A stretch of 64,000 nt of DNA from Streptomyces katrae (GCF_002028425.1 NZ_CP020042.1:1488001-1552000); one strand, 5' to 3'; counted from the stretch's first letter, positions 36,241 through 43,874 are shown. Translations and numbers: made by a program. Notes: generated by a model from the letters alone, not told the origin.

Positions 36241-36514
36241 GGATTCCTCCAGGCGCGGCCTGTTGTGTTTGCGTCCACCACACTGCGTGCGGCCGGAGCC
36301 CGCGTCAAAGGGCGGGAATGCGACTTCGTGAGGTAGCGGGCAAGGTGGTGGCGGCACCTCACCTAGTAGTCCGGCGAGGTCAGGAAGTACGCGCCGGACT
36401 TCCTGACCTCGGCCGGATCGCTGAACCATTTCAAGATCCCCGTTTTATGGTCTGGACGCCCCGTGATGGGCGGGCGCGCCGGGTCAGGAGTGCGTGAGGA
36501 GAGGGACGGGGACG
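36241..36514. promoter_or_regulatory. Divergent promoter region between the PfpI operon and the UBP/reductase set
   Basis: This 274-base gap separates two divergent transcription units. It contains the strong inverted repeat at 36371-36416 and a smaller one, GTGAGGT at 36328-36334 against ACCTCAC at 36356-36362. A locally AT-richer stretch, CATTTCAAG to CGTTTTATGG (about 36427-36450), may hold a promoter. No clear gene is seen, although a minus-strand open frame at 36363-36434 could encode a 23-residue peptide. Confidence 0.5.
36371..36416. repeat. Near-perfect 18-bp inverted repeat
   Basis: Left arm 36371-36388 (CCGGCGAGGTCAGGAAGT) and right arm 36398-36416 are complementary with a single one-base bulge; loop ACGCGCCGG. 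The innermost 14 bp are perfect. Because both neighbouring genes read away from it, a terminator is not expected. A regulator binding site, or an RNA structure in a long leader of either gene, is more likely. Confidence 0.55.
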
Positions 36515-36787
36515 ATGACGAAGGACCTGTTGTGCACACACGTCGACCAGATACGTCCGGTGAAGCCATCCGCGGACGGCTGTGAGGAGTGCCTGCGCCT
36601 GGGGGACGTCTGGGTGCACCTGCGGATGTGCCTGAGCTGCGGGCACGTCGGATGCTGCGACTCCTCGAAGAACCGCCACGCCACCAGGCACTACAGGGCG
36701 ACGGCCCACCCGATCGCGGCCTCGCACGAGCCCGGTGAGGACTGGGCCTGGTGCTACGCCGACCAGCTGATGCTGGAGCCGGCGTGA
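36515..36787 (+). CDS. UBP-type zinc finger protein
   Basis: A 90-residue protein that is essentially one ZnF-UBP domain. Metal ligands are visible: Cys7/His9, Cys23 and Cys26, Cys39 and Cys42, Cys47/48, and His55, His59 and His65, in the order CTH, CEEC, CLSCGHVGCC, and HATRHYRATAH. In eukaryotes such domains bind the free C-terminus of ubiquitin; bacteria have no ubiquitin, so the ligand here is unknown. Its TGA overlaps the GTG of the receiver/reductase fusion (GTGA), so the two are coupled and probably act together. ATG at 36515 is chosen over upstream GTG codons because it best fits the domain start. Confidence 0.85.
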   Translation: MTKDLLCTHVDQIRPVKPSADGCEECLRLGDVWVHLRMCLSCGHVGCCDSSKNRHATRHYRATAHPIAASHEPGEDWAWCYADQLMLEPA

Positions 36788-38523
36788 ACGCCGCCCAGGG
36801 GAGCCCCGCCTCCCCCGCGACCCCGGCCGCGAGCACGGCCGCGTCCCCGGAGCGGGCCGAGAGCCGCAAGCCCGTGATCCTGGCGGTGGACGACGACCCG
36901 CAGGTGCTGAGGGCGGTCCGCCGCGACCTGCGCAGCGCCTACGGCGACCGCTACCGGGTGCTGGGCGCCTCCTCGGCTGCCGACGCCCTGAAGATCCTCG
37001 ACTCCCTCGACGAGCGTGGCCACGACCCCGCACTGTTCCTCGTCGACCAGCGGATGCCCGACGTCACCGGGGTGGAGTTCCTGCTGGAGGCGGTCAGCCG
37101 CTTCCCGGACGCGCGCCGGGTGCTGCTGACGGCGTACGCGGAGACGGACGCGGCCATCACCGCCATCAACCGGGTCCGGCTGGACTACTACCTGCTCAAG
37201 CCCTGGGACCCGCCGCACGAGCGGCTCTTCCCAGTCCTGGACGACCTGCTGTCGGACTGGCTGGCCACGTACCGGCCGGCCTACGACGGGATCATCGTCG
37301 CGGGCCACCTGGTCTCCCCCGGCACCCACGCCGTCCGGGACTTCTTCACCCGCAACGGGCAGCCGTTCCGCTTCCTGAACGTGGAGCGGGACCCCGAGGC
37401 GCTGACGGTGATCGCCGACGCCCAGGCGGGGGCGGCGCTGCCGCTGGTGCGCTTCCCGGACGGCTCGGTGCTCGCCGCGCCGACCGACGCCGAACTCGCC
37501 CGGCACCTGGGCCTGTCCACCACCGCCTCCCGCCCGCACTACGAGTGCGTGATCGTCGGCGCCGGCCCGGCGGGCCTGGCCGCCGGGGTGTACGCGGCGT
37601 CCGAGGGGCTGTCCACGCTGATGCTGGACTCCCGCGCCCCGGGCGGGCAGGCCGGCACCTCCAGCCTGATCGAGAACTACCTCGGCTTCCCCTCGGGCCT
37701 CTCCGGCGGGGACCTGACCCGCCGGGCCACCATCCAGGCCTCCCGCTTCGGCGCCGAGATCCTGCACCCGGTGGAGGTGGTCTCCCTCACCCGGGACGAC
37801 CCGGCGAAGATCCTGACCCTGGCGGACGGCACGGAGATCAGCGCGGAGACGGTGCTGCTGGCGACCGGGGTCTCCTACAACCGCCTGGAGGCCCCCGGCG
37901 CGGACCGCTTCGAGGGCGCGGGCCTGTACTACGGGGCGGCGACCACGGAGAGCTCGGCCTGCATCTCCCAGCACGTGTTCATCGTGGGCGGCGCCAACTC
38001 GGCCGGGCAGGCGGCGGTGCACTTCGCCAAGTACGCGGCCCGGGTGACCATCCTGGTCCGTGCGGCCTCCCTGGACGCGAGCATGTCCCGCTACTTGATC
38101 GACGAGATCGAGCGCACCCCGAACATCGAGGTGAAGGTCCGCACGACCGTCACCGCCCTGGACGGCGGGGAGCACCTGGAGCGGATCACCCTGCACGACG
38201 CGGACACCGGCGAGGACCGGGAGGTCCCGGCCCGGTTCATGTTCACGTTCATCGGCGCCCGCCCGCACACCGACTGGCTGTCCGGGGTGGTCGAACGCGA
38301 CGAGTACGGCTTCGTCCTCACCGGCTCCGACCTGATCGCCAACGGCGGGGAGCTGCCGGCGGAGTGGAGCCTGGAGCGCGCCCCCTACCCGCTGGAGACC
38401 AGCGTCCCCGGGGTCTTCGCGGCGGGCGACGTACGGGCCCACTCGGTCAAGCGGGTCGCCTCGGGCGTGGGCGAGGGGGCCATGGCCGTCTCGCTGATCC
38501 ACCGCTACCGCTCGATGGGCTGA
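36784..38523 (+). CDS. Receiver/glutaredoxin-like/thioredoxin reductase-like fusion without CXXC
   Basis: A 579-residue three-part protein. Residues 30-150 form a response-regulator receiver with acidic DDD at 36-38, phospho-acceptor Asp88 in FLVDQRMPD and Lys in LLKPW. Residues 165-245 look like a glutaredoxin-type fold but have VSPGTH where CXXC would be. Residues 254-579 are an FAD/NAD(P)H thioredoxin reductase-like module: VIVGAGPAGLAAG at 257-268, GGANSAGQ at 402-409 and FAAGDVRAHSVKR near the end. Where classical reductases carry the redox pair CATC there is only one Cys (about 393, SSACIS), so dithiol exchange is unlikely. It could be a phosphorylation-controlled flavin oxidoreductase. 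The unlinked kinase at 12943-14394 is a possible partner. Confidence 0.85.
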   Translation: MNAAQGSPASPATPAASTAASPERAESRKPVILAVDDDPQVLRAVRRDLRSAYGDRYRVLGASSAADALKILDSLDERGHDPALFLVDQRMPDVTGVEFLLEAVSRFPDARRVLLTAYAETDAAITAINRVRLDYYLLKPWDPPHERLFPVLDDLLSDWLATYRPAYDGIIVAGHLVSPGTHAVRDFFTRNGQPFRFLNVERDPEALTVIADAQAGAALPLVRFPDGSVLAAPTDAELARHLGLSTTASRPHYECVIVGAGPAGLAAGVYAASEGLSTLMLDSRAPGGQAGTSSLIENYLGFPSGLSGGDLTRRATIQASRFGAEILHPVEVVSLTRDDPAKILTLADGTEISAETVLLATGVSYNRLEAPGADRFEGAGLYYGAATTESSACISQHVFIVGGANSAGQAAVHFAKYAARVTILVRAASLDASMSRYLIDEIERTPNIEVKVRTTVTALDGGEHLERITLHDADTGEDREVPARFMFTFIGARPHTDWLSGVVERDEYGFVLTGSDLIANGGELPAEWSLERAPYPLETSVPGVFAAGDVRAHSVKRVASGVGEGAMAVSLIHRYRSMG

Positions 38524-38584
38524 AGCCGAGGGCGAACACCCGGACCCTTGCGATCACGAGGAGAGCGGATGCAACGTTGATTAC

Positions 38585-39076
38585 ATGATTACAGCCGAAC
38601 AGAGCGAGAAGCTCCGCGCGTGGTTCGCCGAGCGCCTGCCGGTGGACGTCTACGAGTCCCTCGTCTCGGTCACCGTCGACCGGGAGGAGATCACCGTCAT
38701 CGGCACCGTCCCGGCGTCCGAGTCGGTCAAGGAGTTCCGCGAGCGCACGCGCGAGCAGCGCATGGAGGTGGCCCGCGAGGCCGAGGAGCTCTACCGCCGC
38801 AAGGTCGCCTGGGGCGTGGAGGCGGGTGGGGAGACCGTCCTCTTCACCCACCTCGCGGTCCCCGTCATGACCCGGCTGCGCCAGTCCGAGCGCCAGGTGC
38901 TCGACACCCTGGTCGCCGCCGGGGTGGCGCGCAGCCGGGCGGACGCGCTGGCCTGGTGCGTCCGCCTCGTCGGGGAGAACACCGACGCATGGCTCCGGGA
39001 GCTGCGCGAGTCCCTGGACAAGGTCCGCCAGGTCCGCGCGCAGGGCCCCGACATCCAGAAGTCTCAGCCGGAGTGA
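38585..39076 (+). CDS. Hypothetical protein with helical C-terminal domain
   Basis: A 163-residue soluble protein I cannot assign. The first 50 residues make a small alpha/beta unit (LPVDVYESLVSVTVDREEITVIGTVP), followed by a long charged helix (ERTREQRMEVAREAEELYRR). The last 65 residues (ERQVLDTLVAAGVARSRADALAWCVRLVGENTDAWLRELRESL) resemble the helix pattern of ribbon-helix-helix-like or antitoxin-like proteins, but the match is weak. It has no membrane segment. No strong ribosome site precedes the ATG; GAGGAGAG lies about 25 bases upstream. It lies between the receiver/reductase fusion and the ABM-haemoglobin pair. Confidence 0.6.
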   Translation: MITAEQSEKLRAWFAERLPVDVYESLVSVTVDREEITVIGTVPASESVKEFRERTREQRMEVAREAEELYRRKVAWGVEAGGETVLFTHLAVPVMTRLRQSERQVLDTLVAAGVARSRADALAWCVRLVGENTDAWLRELRESLDKVRQVRAQGPDIQKSQPE

Positions 39077-39152
39077 CGGAAATCCCCACCGGGCACTGAT
39101 GATCCCGGAAAGTATCCGGGACGACCTGATCCCAGGGAGAGGCACGCACACC

Positions 39153-39482
39153 ATGACCACCACCGTCGAGTACATCCGCTACCGGATCGCCTCGCAGGAC
39201 CAGCAGGCGTTCGAGGAGGCGTACTCCCGCGCGGCCGAGGCCCTGGCGGCCTCGCCCGAGTGCATCGACTACGAGCTGGCGCACAACACCGAGGACACCG
39301 AGCGGTACATCCTGCGGATCCGCTGGACCTCGGTCGACGCCCACCTCAACGGCTTCCGCAAGGGCGAGCACTTCCCGGCGTTCTTCCAGGCGATCCGCCC
39401 GTACGTGACGAACATCGAGGAGATGCAGCACTACACCGTCACCGACGTGGCCGGCCCGGGGAAGGCCGCCGGTCAGTCATGA
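39153..39482 (+). CDS. Antibiotic biosynthesis monooxygenase (ABM)-fold protein
   Basis: A 109-residue protein with the dimeric ferredoxin-like ABM fold. The start EYIRYRIASQDQQAFEEAYSRAAEAL and CIDYELAHNTEDTERYILRIRWTSVDAHLNGFR are typical of the quinol/haem-associated monooxygenase family. The stop overlaps the start of the truncated haemoglobin gene (ATGA). This pairing occurs in many actinobacteria and suggests the ABM protein acts on or with the globin's haem or its ligand. The ribosome site AGGGAGAGG is about 11 bases upstream of ATG at 39153. Confidence 0.82.
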   Translation: MTTTVEYIRYRIASQDQQAFEEAYSRAAEALAASPECIDYELAHNTEDTERYILRIRWTSVDAHLNGFRKGEHFPAFFQAIRPYVTNIEEMQHYTVTDVAGPGKAAGQS

Positions 39483-39958
39483 GCACCACGCCCACGATCT
39501 ACGAGTGGATGGGCGGCGCGGAGGCCATGCGCCGCCTCACCGACGTCTTCTACGGTCATGCCCTGCAAGACGAGATCCTGGCCCCGGTCTTCGCGGGCAT
39601 GGACGCGGAGCACCCGCAACACGTCGCGGTCTGGCTGTCGGAGGTCTTCGGCGGCCCGGCCGACTACTCGGCACACCACGGCGGCCACATGCACATGGCC
39701 ACCAAGCACCTGGGGCGCGGCATCACGGAGCAGCAGCGCCGCCGCTGGGTGGACCTGCTGCTGGACACGGCCGACGAGGTCGGCCTCCCGACGGACCCCG
39801 AGTTCCGGGCGGTGTTCGTCTACTACATCGAGTGGGGCACCCGGATGGCCCTGATCTACTCCGGCCCCAACCCGCCGCCGGTGGACGCGGCCAAGGTCCC
39901 GGTCTGGTCCTGGGGCCAGACCCCGCCGTGGATCCCGAAGTCCGCACCGGCGGAGTGA
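39479..39958 (+). CDS. Truncated haemoglobin (group II/III-like globin)
   Basis: A 159-residue globin on the two-over-two fold. The N-terminal YEWMGGAEAMRRLTDVFY is the helix A-B region and LAPVFAGMDAEHPQHVAVWLSEVFGG precedes the proximal histidine helix. The proximal His is likely in SAHHGGHMHMATKHLG or HLGRGITEQQ. An extended C-terminus rich in Pro and Trp (VWSWGQTPPWIP) is present, as in several actinobacterial members. Truncated haemoglobins bind oxygen or nitric oxide and protect against nitrosative stress. It is coupled to the ABM protein gene; a hairpin terminator follows at 39963. Confidence 0.87.
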   Translation: MSTTPTIYEWMGGAEAMRRLTDVFYGHALQDEILAPVFAGMDAEHPQHVAVWLSEVFGGPADYSAHHGGHMHMATKHLGRGITEQQRRRWVDLLLDTADEVGLPTDPEFRAVFVYYIEWGTRMALIYSGPNPPPVDAAKVPVWSWGQTPPWIPKSAPAE

Positions 39959-39962
39959 CACC

Positions 39963-39998
39963 CCGGCCGGGGGCCGGCCCGCGCCGGCCCCCGACCGG
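39963..39998 (+). terminator. Hairpin terminator after the haemoglobin gene
   Basis: Arms 39963-39977 (CCGGCCGGGGGCCGG) and 39984-39998 pair over 15 bases with one mismatch; loop six bases. It starts four bases after the TGA of the globin gene. Confidence 0.65.
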
Positions 39999-40056
39999 AG
40001 GGTCCACGTCCATTTGGGCGTAACGGCAACGTCCCGCCCCGAATCGGCAACGGTCC

Positions 40057-40656
40057 GTGGAGCAGCCGTGCCCGCCGGGGTTCGCCAGCACCACCCCGGC
40101 CGCTTCCGCCGCCACGCCCGCCACGCCCGGCGCGTCCGGCGTCGCCGCGCCGTCGGCCGCCCCGGGGAGCGGGGGCACGGCCGCCCCGTCGAAGGGTTCT
40201 GACGGCGGCACCGCCTGCAACGACAACGACCTCTCGATCGGCCTCTCGCTCTGGCGCCAGGACTCCGGGCAGAACGTCCTCGTCACGGCCACCAACGTCA
40301 GCGGCAAGCCCTGCACCCTCTACCACTACCCGTACGTCGGGTTCGGGGCCACCATCAAGGGCCCGCTCGGCCCCTACGGCACGCCGCCGCGGGCGATCGC
40401 CACGATCGCACCCGGACAGGAGGCGTACGCGGGGGTCTACCTCTTCCGCGGGGGCGAGGCGACGACCGCCGTGGACTCGCTGTCCCTCGGCTACCAGGAC
40501 CGGGCCCCGGGCAGCAACAGGGACGTGGGCCGGCTCGACCTCTTGCTGGCGGCGCGGACCGGCACCCTCAACGCCGGGCACGCCGCCAAGGTCACCTACT
40601 GGAACCTCGACCTGCGCGCGGTGGAGGACCAGCTGTTCCGCCCGGGCACGAGCTGA
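40057..40656 (+). CDS. DUF4232-domain protein lacking a signal peptide
   Basis: About 199 residues. The C-terminal 150 residues form the DUF4232 domain (LSIGLSLWRQDSG, VTATNVSGKPCTLYHYPYVGF, LDLRAVEDQLF), a beta-rich module normally found on secreted or lipid-anchored proteins. The usual N-terminal hydrophobic leader is missing: the reading frame is closed by TAA at 40021 and the first 50 residues are Ala/Ser/Pro/Thr-rich with no membrane stretch. No frame upstream supplies one. The gene may therefore be truncated at its 5' end, or its start may lie in an altered sequence. GTG at 40057 is the only usable start. Function of the family is unknown. Confidence 0.6.
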   Translation: MEQPCPPGFASTTPAASAATPATPGASGVAAPSAAPGSGGTAAPSKGSDGGTACNDNDLSIGLSLWRQDSGQNVLVTATNVSGKPCTLYHYPYVGFGATIKGPLGPYGTPPRAIATIAPGQEAYAGVYLFRGGEATTAVDSLSLGYQDRAPGSNRDVGRLDLLLAARTGTLNAGHAAKVTYWNLDLRAVEDQLFRPGTS

Positions 40657-40677
40657 CCGGCGCCGGGCCGGCGCCCG

Positions 40678-41049
40678 TCAGGCCGCCGGCCCGGCCAGCA
40701 GCACCGTCAGCACGGGCGCCCCGTCCTGCTCCCGCCAGAAGTCGACGGCCTCCTCCAGGATCTCCCCCAGGGTGGCCCAGTCCTCGGCCCGCTCCGCGGC
40801 GTACCCGCGCCAGGAGGTCACCGCCAGCAGCCGGCCCGGCGCGTCCGGCAGCCAGGACAGGTCGATCAGCGCGTCGGCGAGGGCGTCCCAGTTGCCGCCG
40901 AACCACTGCGGCACCTCGAGCGCCGCCGCGCAGCGCCGCATCAGGGCGGCCTTGCTGCGCACGCCGTCCAGGTCCAGCCGTACGGTCGTCCAGCCGGCCG
41001 CCTCGGCGGCGGCCAGGGCGGGGGCGAGCGGCTGCGGGGCGAGGGTCAT
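40678..41049 (-). CDS. Barstar-family ribonuclease inhibitor
   Basis: A 123-residue protein with the barstar fold: VRLDLDGVRSKAALMRRCAAALEVPQWFGGNWDALADALIDLSWLP contains the signature PxWFGGNWDAL that binds the ribonuclease active site. The ATG overlaps the TGA of the upstream ribonuclease gene (ATGA), giving coupled, near equal synthesis. It stays in the cytoplasm (no signal) and would neutralise enzyme that fails to be exported. Confidence 0.88.
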   Translation of the reverse strand: MTLAPQPLAPALAAAEAAGWTTVRLDLDGVRSKAALMRRCAAALEVPQWFGGNWDALADALIDLSWLPDAPGRLLAVTSWRGYAAERAEDWATLGEILEEAVDFWREQDGAPVLTVLLAGPAA

Positions 41050-41480
41050 CGCAGAACCGCCTTGAAGGTCTCGTAGTGGTCGTCCGTGTAGTAGAACTCC
41101 CCGCCCTCGCCCGTGACGATCCGGCGGGCCCCCCGGTCGCGCTCCCCCGGGGTCTTGACCGTGTACTCGTGGTAGTAGCCGCGCTTCTGCTTCGGCAGGA
41201 CCTTCTCGAAGTTCCCGAAGACCGCGCCGTCCTGCCGGTAGGCGTACGGGCCGCCCTTGTCGATGAGCGCCAGCACCTCGCGCGCCTGCGGCGGCAGCGC
41301 GTCGGCCCGTACGGTGGCCATCCCCTTGGCCCACGCGGGCGCGGTGGCGCCGGTCCTGGGCGACGGCGGTGCGGCGGGGGCGGGCCCACCGCCGCAGCCC
41401 CCGGCGCCCACGAGCGCCACGCAGAGGAACAGGGCCCCCAGCGCGCGCGACAGCGACCGGGGCACGCTCCGAAAGATCAT
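41046..41480 (-). CDS. Secreted, probably lipid-anchored guanyl-specific ribonuclease (RNase Sa/barnase type)
   Basis: A 144-residue exported ribonuclease. The leader ends in VALVGAGGC, a plausible lipobox, followed by a Gly/Pro/Ala linker, so the mature enzyme would be tethered to the outer membrane face. The catalytic set of the microbial RNase N1/T1 family is seen: Glu in YYHEYTV, Arg in GARRIVTG and His in YTDDHYETF. Residues LIDKGGPYAYRQDGAVFGNFE are the substrate-binding loop. It is co-translated with barstar. Cell-surface RNA degradation or competition with neighbours are likely roles. Confidence 0.87.
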   Translation of the reverse strand: MIFRSVPRSLSRALGALFLCVALVGAGGCGGGPAPAAPPSPRTGATAPAWAKGMATVRADALPPQAREVLALIDKGGPYAYRQDGAVFGNFEKVLPKQKRGYYHEYTVKTPGERDRGARRIVTGEGGEFYYTDDHYETFKAVLR

Positions 41481-41530
41481 GCCTCGATCGTGCCAAATAT
41501 CCGATATTTACGCGAACGGCGATGCGTGGC

Positions 41531-41752
41531 TCACAGCACCACCATCCTGGAGTACGGGCTCAGGACACGTCTGCGGACCGAGCCGAAGTCGACGAGTACC
41601 GCTACACCCTCTTCGACTCCGACGACCCGGCCGAGGCCGTGCTCATCGTGGTTCACCCGGTCGCCCACGCCGAACTCCCTTACGGGCGGCTCCACGAGGG
41701 CTTTGAAGGGACTGGACGGCAAGTGGCGGCGGGACGCCGCGGGCCTGGTCAT
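41531..41752 (-). CDS. Small conserved beta-rich protein (CarD/KOW-like pattern)
   Basis: A 73-residue protein. Residues 27-70 read GVGDRVNHDEHGLGRVVGVEEG followed by VLVDFGSVRRRVLSPY, a pattern of compact beta strands with glycine turns seen in small actinobacterial proteins and reminiscent of CarD N-terminal or KOW-like modules. The first 25 residues are basic. Its reading frame is opposite to an apparent frame on the other strand, but the regular beta pattern supports this strand. No partner is evident. Function unknown. Confidence 0.6.
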   Translation of the reverse strand: MTRPAASRRHLPSSPFKALVEPPVREFGVGDRVNHDEHGLGRVVGVEEGVAVLVDFGSVRRRVLSPYSRMVVL

Positions 41753-41831
41753 TGAAGCCAGTATGCGTGCAGGAGCCGCATTCCGACCCCGGCTCCGGGT
41801 ATCGATTGCGACACCCTCCGCCCAACGCGGC

Positions 41832-42857
41832 CTACAGCTCGTCCGGATCGGCCCGCTCCAGCGCCGGCCGCAGCCCCGGGGCGGACTCGGTCAGCAGGTA
41901 GTCCGCCACCGCCGTGTCCGTCACCAGGCTGGTCACGAGGCCCGAGCGGAGCACCGCCCCGATCGCGGCGGCCTTGCGCAGCCCGCCCGCGATCGCCACG
42001 ACCTCCGGGATCCGGCGCAGCCGGTCGGCCTCGACCGTGATGCACCGCTCGCCGAGGTCGCGGCCGACCCTGCGGCCCTCCGCGTCGAACAGGTGGGCCG
42101 ACATCTCGGCCGCCACGCCCAGGGAGGCGTAGTGCGCCCGCTCCTCGTCCGTGAGCATGTCGTGCACGGTCGAGATCCCCGGCTCCCAGGAGCCGATGGA
42201 CACGGCCGCCACGGTGACCTTGTCGAAGTACTCGAAGGCCCGCGCGATGCCCGTCTGGTTGCGCAGCGCCGCCGCCGTCGCCGGGTCGGGCAGCAGCATC
42301 GGGGCGTAGATCGGGTGCGCGTCGCCGCCGGAGACCTGTGCGGCGCGCCGTACGGCCTCCACGGACCCGCGCTCGGCCGTCCCCGCGTCGTACACGCCGG
42401 TCAGCTGGACGACCGTGCACGGCGGCAGCCGGTGCAGGGAGGCGGCCATGTGGATGGTCGACCGCCCCCAGGCCAGCCCGAGGACGTCGCCCTCGTTGAC
42501 CAGCTCGCCCAGCAGGTCGGCCGCGACCGCCCCGAGGTTCTCCGGATCGGGCGCGTCCTCGCTCGCGTCGGCCGGGGACTCGACCACGACGGCGTGCCGC
42601 AGCCCGTACCGGGCGCGGAGCGCGTCGGAGCGCTCCGCGTCCAGTTCCGCCGGTACCCGGATCTCGATGCGCACGAGGTCGCGTTCGAGGGCGGTCTCCA
42701 GGACCCGGGCCACCTTGAAGCGGCTCACGCCGAACTCCTCGGCGATCTGGATCTTGGACTTGCCCTCCAGGTAGAAGCGGCGTGCCATGGCCGCCGCCTG
42801 CACCAGCTCCGCGGGTCCCATCCGCAGGGCTGACCGTCCCGCCGACATTGCAGACAC
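41832..42857 (-). CDS. SorC/DeoR-type sugar-binding transcriptional regulator
   Basis: About 341 residues. The N-terminal helix-turn-helix (MARRFYLEGKSKIQIAEEFGVSRFKVARVLETAL) is of the SorC type. The remainder is the sugar-isomerase-like effector domain, with GLAWGRSTIHMAASL and VAIAGGLRKAAAIGAVLRSG as phosphosugar-binding loops. GTG at 42857 has GAGGAG with a six-base spacer; a downstream ATG (42848) and an upstream GTG (42881) are alternatives. Ten-base direct repeats TGTTCACACT lie just upstream, and GTTCA recurs toward rpe, hinting at autoregulation and control of rpe. Effector is probably a phosphorylated sugar. Confidence 0.85.
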   Translation of the reverse strand: MSAMSAGRSALRMGPAELVQAAAMARRFYLEGKSKIQIAEEFGVSRFKVARVLETALERDLVRIEIRVPAELDAERSDALRARYGLRHAVVVESPADASEDAPDPENLGAVAADLLGELVNEGDVLGLAWGRSTIHMAASLHRLPPCTVVQLTGVYDAGTAERGSVEAVRRAAQVSGGDAHPIYAPMLLPDPATAAALRNQTGIARAFEYFDKVTVAAVSIGSWEPGISTVHDMLTDEERAHYASLGVAAEMSAHLFDAEGRRVGRDLGERCITVEADRLRRIPEVVAIAGGLRKAAAIGAVLRSGLVTSLVTDTAVADYLLTESAPGLRPALERADPDEL

Positions 42858-42874
42858 CGCGCTCTCCTCACTGC

Positions 42875-42989
42875 TGTTCACACTGTCGTGTTCACACTCT
42901 CGACTCGCCGTTCATCCTGTCAGATCCAACGGCCATTGATCAGCCTGGACGACATCCGTTCACCGAGCCGTTCACCAACGATCGGTTCA
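42875..42989. repeat. Iterated GTTCA motifs, candidate operators
   Basis: GTTCA occurs six times on the plus strand at 42876, 42890, 42910, 42958, 42970 and 42985. The first two lie in identical ten-base copies TGTTCACACT (42875-42884 and 42889-42898) 14 bases apart. They occupy the space between the SorC-type regulator start and the rpe stop. Repeated direct motifs at such spacing commonly bind a regulator that acts as an oligomer. Confidence 0.45.
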
Positions 42990-43673
42990 GTGGTCGCAGG
43001 CCCAGGGGGCGGCGGCGATCGCCGCACCCGCCTGGTCACGCAGAGTCCGCACCGCGGCGGCCGGATCGACCGCCCCGTAGACCGCGCTGCCCGCCACGAA
43101 CACGTCGGCGCCGGCCTCGGCGACCCGCTCGATGGTGGTGGCCGAGACCCCGCCGTCGACCTGGAGCCACAGGTCCAGTCCGTGCTTGGCGATGAGCTCC
43201 CGGGTCCGGCGGACCTTGGGCAGCATGATGTCGAGGAAGGACTGGCCGCCGAAGCCGGGCTCGACGGTCATGATCAGCACCATGTCGAGCTCGGGGAGGA
43301 TGTCCTCGTACTGCTCGATCGGGGTGCCGGGCTTGAGGGCCATCGCCGCCCGGGCGCCCTGGGCGCGGATCTCGCGCGCGAGGCGCACCGGGGCCGCGGC
43401 GGCCTCGGCGTGGAAGGTCACCGAGCCGGCGCCGGCCTCCACGTACTGCGGCGCCCAGCGGTCGGGGTCCTCGATCATCAGGTGCAGGTCGAGCGGGATG
43501 TCCGTGGCACGGCTCAGGGACTCCACGACCGGTACGCCGAGCGTGAGGTTCGGGACGAAGTGGTTGTCCATGACGTCGACGTGCAGCCAGTCGGCCCCCT
43601 CGACGGCCCTGGCCTCCTCGGCGAGGCGGGCGAAGTCGGCGGACAGGATGCTGGGATTGATCTGAACGGCCAT
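42987..43673 (-). CDS. rpe: Ribulose-phosphate 3-epimerase
   Basis: A 228-residue TIM-barrel epimerase that interconverts ribulose 5-phosphate and xylulose 5-phosphate in the pentose phosphate pathway. Motifs: [13 protein letters not shown] at the start, [13 protein letters not shown] (metal-binding His/Asp), [22 protein letters not shown] and VDGGVSATT with the second catalytic Asp. ATG at 43673 is chosen for fit to the family. It lies 130 bases from the SorC-type regulator on the same strand. Confidence 0.93.
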   Translation of the reverse strand: MAVQINPSILSADFARLAEEARAVEGADWLHVDVMDNHFVPNLTLGVPVVESLSRATDIPLDLHLMIEDPDRWAPQYVEAGAGSVTFHAEAAAAPVRLAREIRAQGARAAMALKPGTPIEQYEDILPELDMVLIMTVEPGFGGQSFLDIMLPKVRRTRELIAKHGLDLWLQVDGGVSATTIERVAEAGADVFVAGSAVYGAVDPAAAVRTLRDQAGAAIAAAPWACDH

Positions 43674-43874
43674 GCCCCAAGCCTGCCATGCCCCCGGCCA
43701 CTTCAGGCCACGGCCCCGGAACTCGCGGTTTCCGTAGCACCGCTTAAGTGATCCACTCGCCGGTTCCGCCTGACCCTTCAGTGTCGAGTGTGACCACGAC
43801 GACACGTCCCCGGGCCCTGATCCGGTCCCTCGTGTCCCCCGCCCACAGCCGGCGGTCCGCGGAAGAATGACCGC

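Noticed and set aside
40678..41480. Barnase/barstar pair as a toxin-antitoxin stabilisation system
   Set aside because: The ribonuclease has an export signal and barstar is the usual self-protection partner; no plasmid or mobile context is seen.
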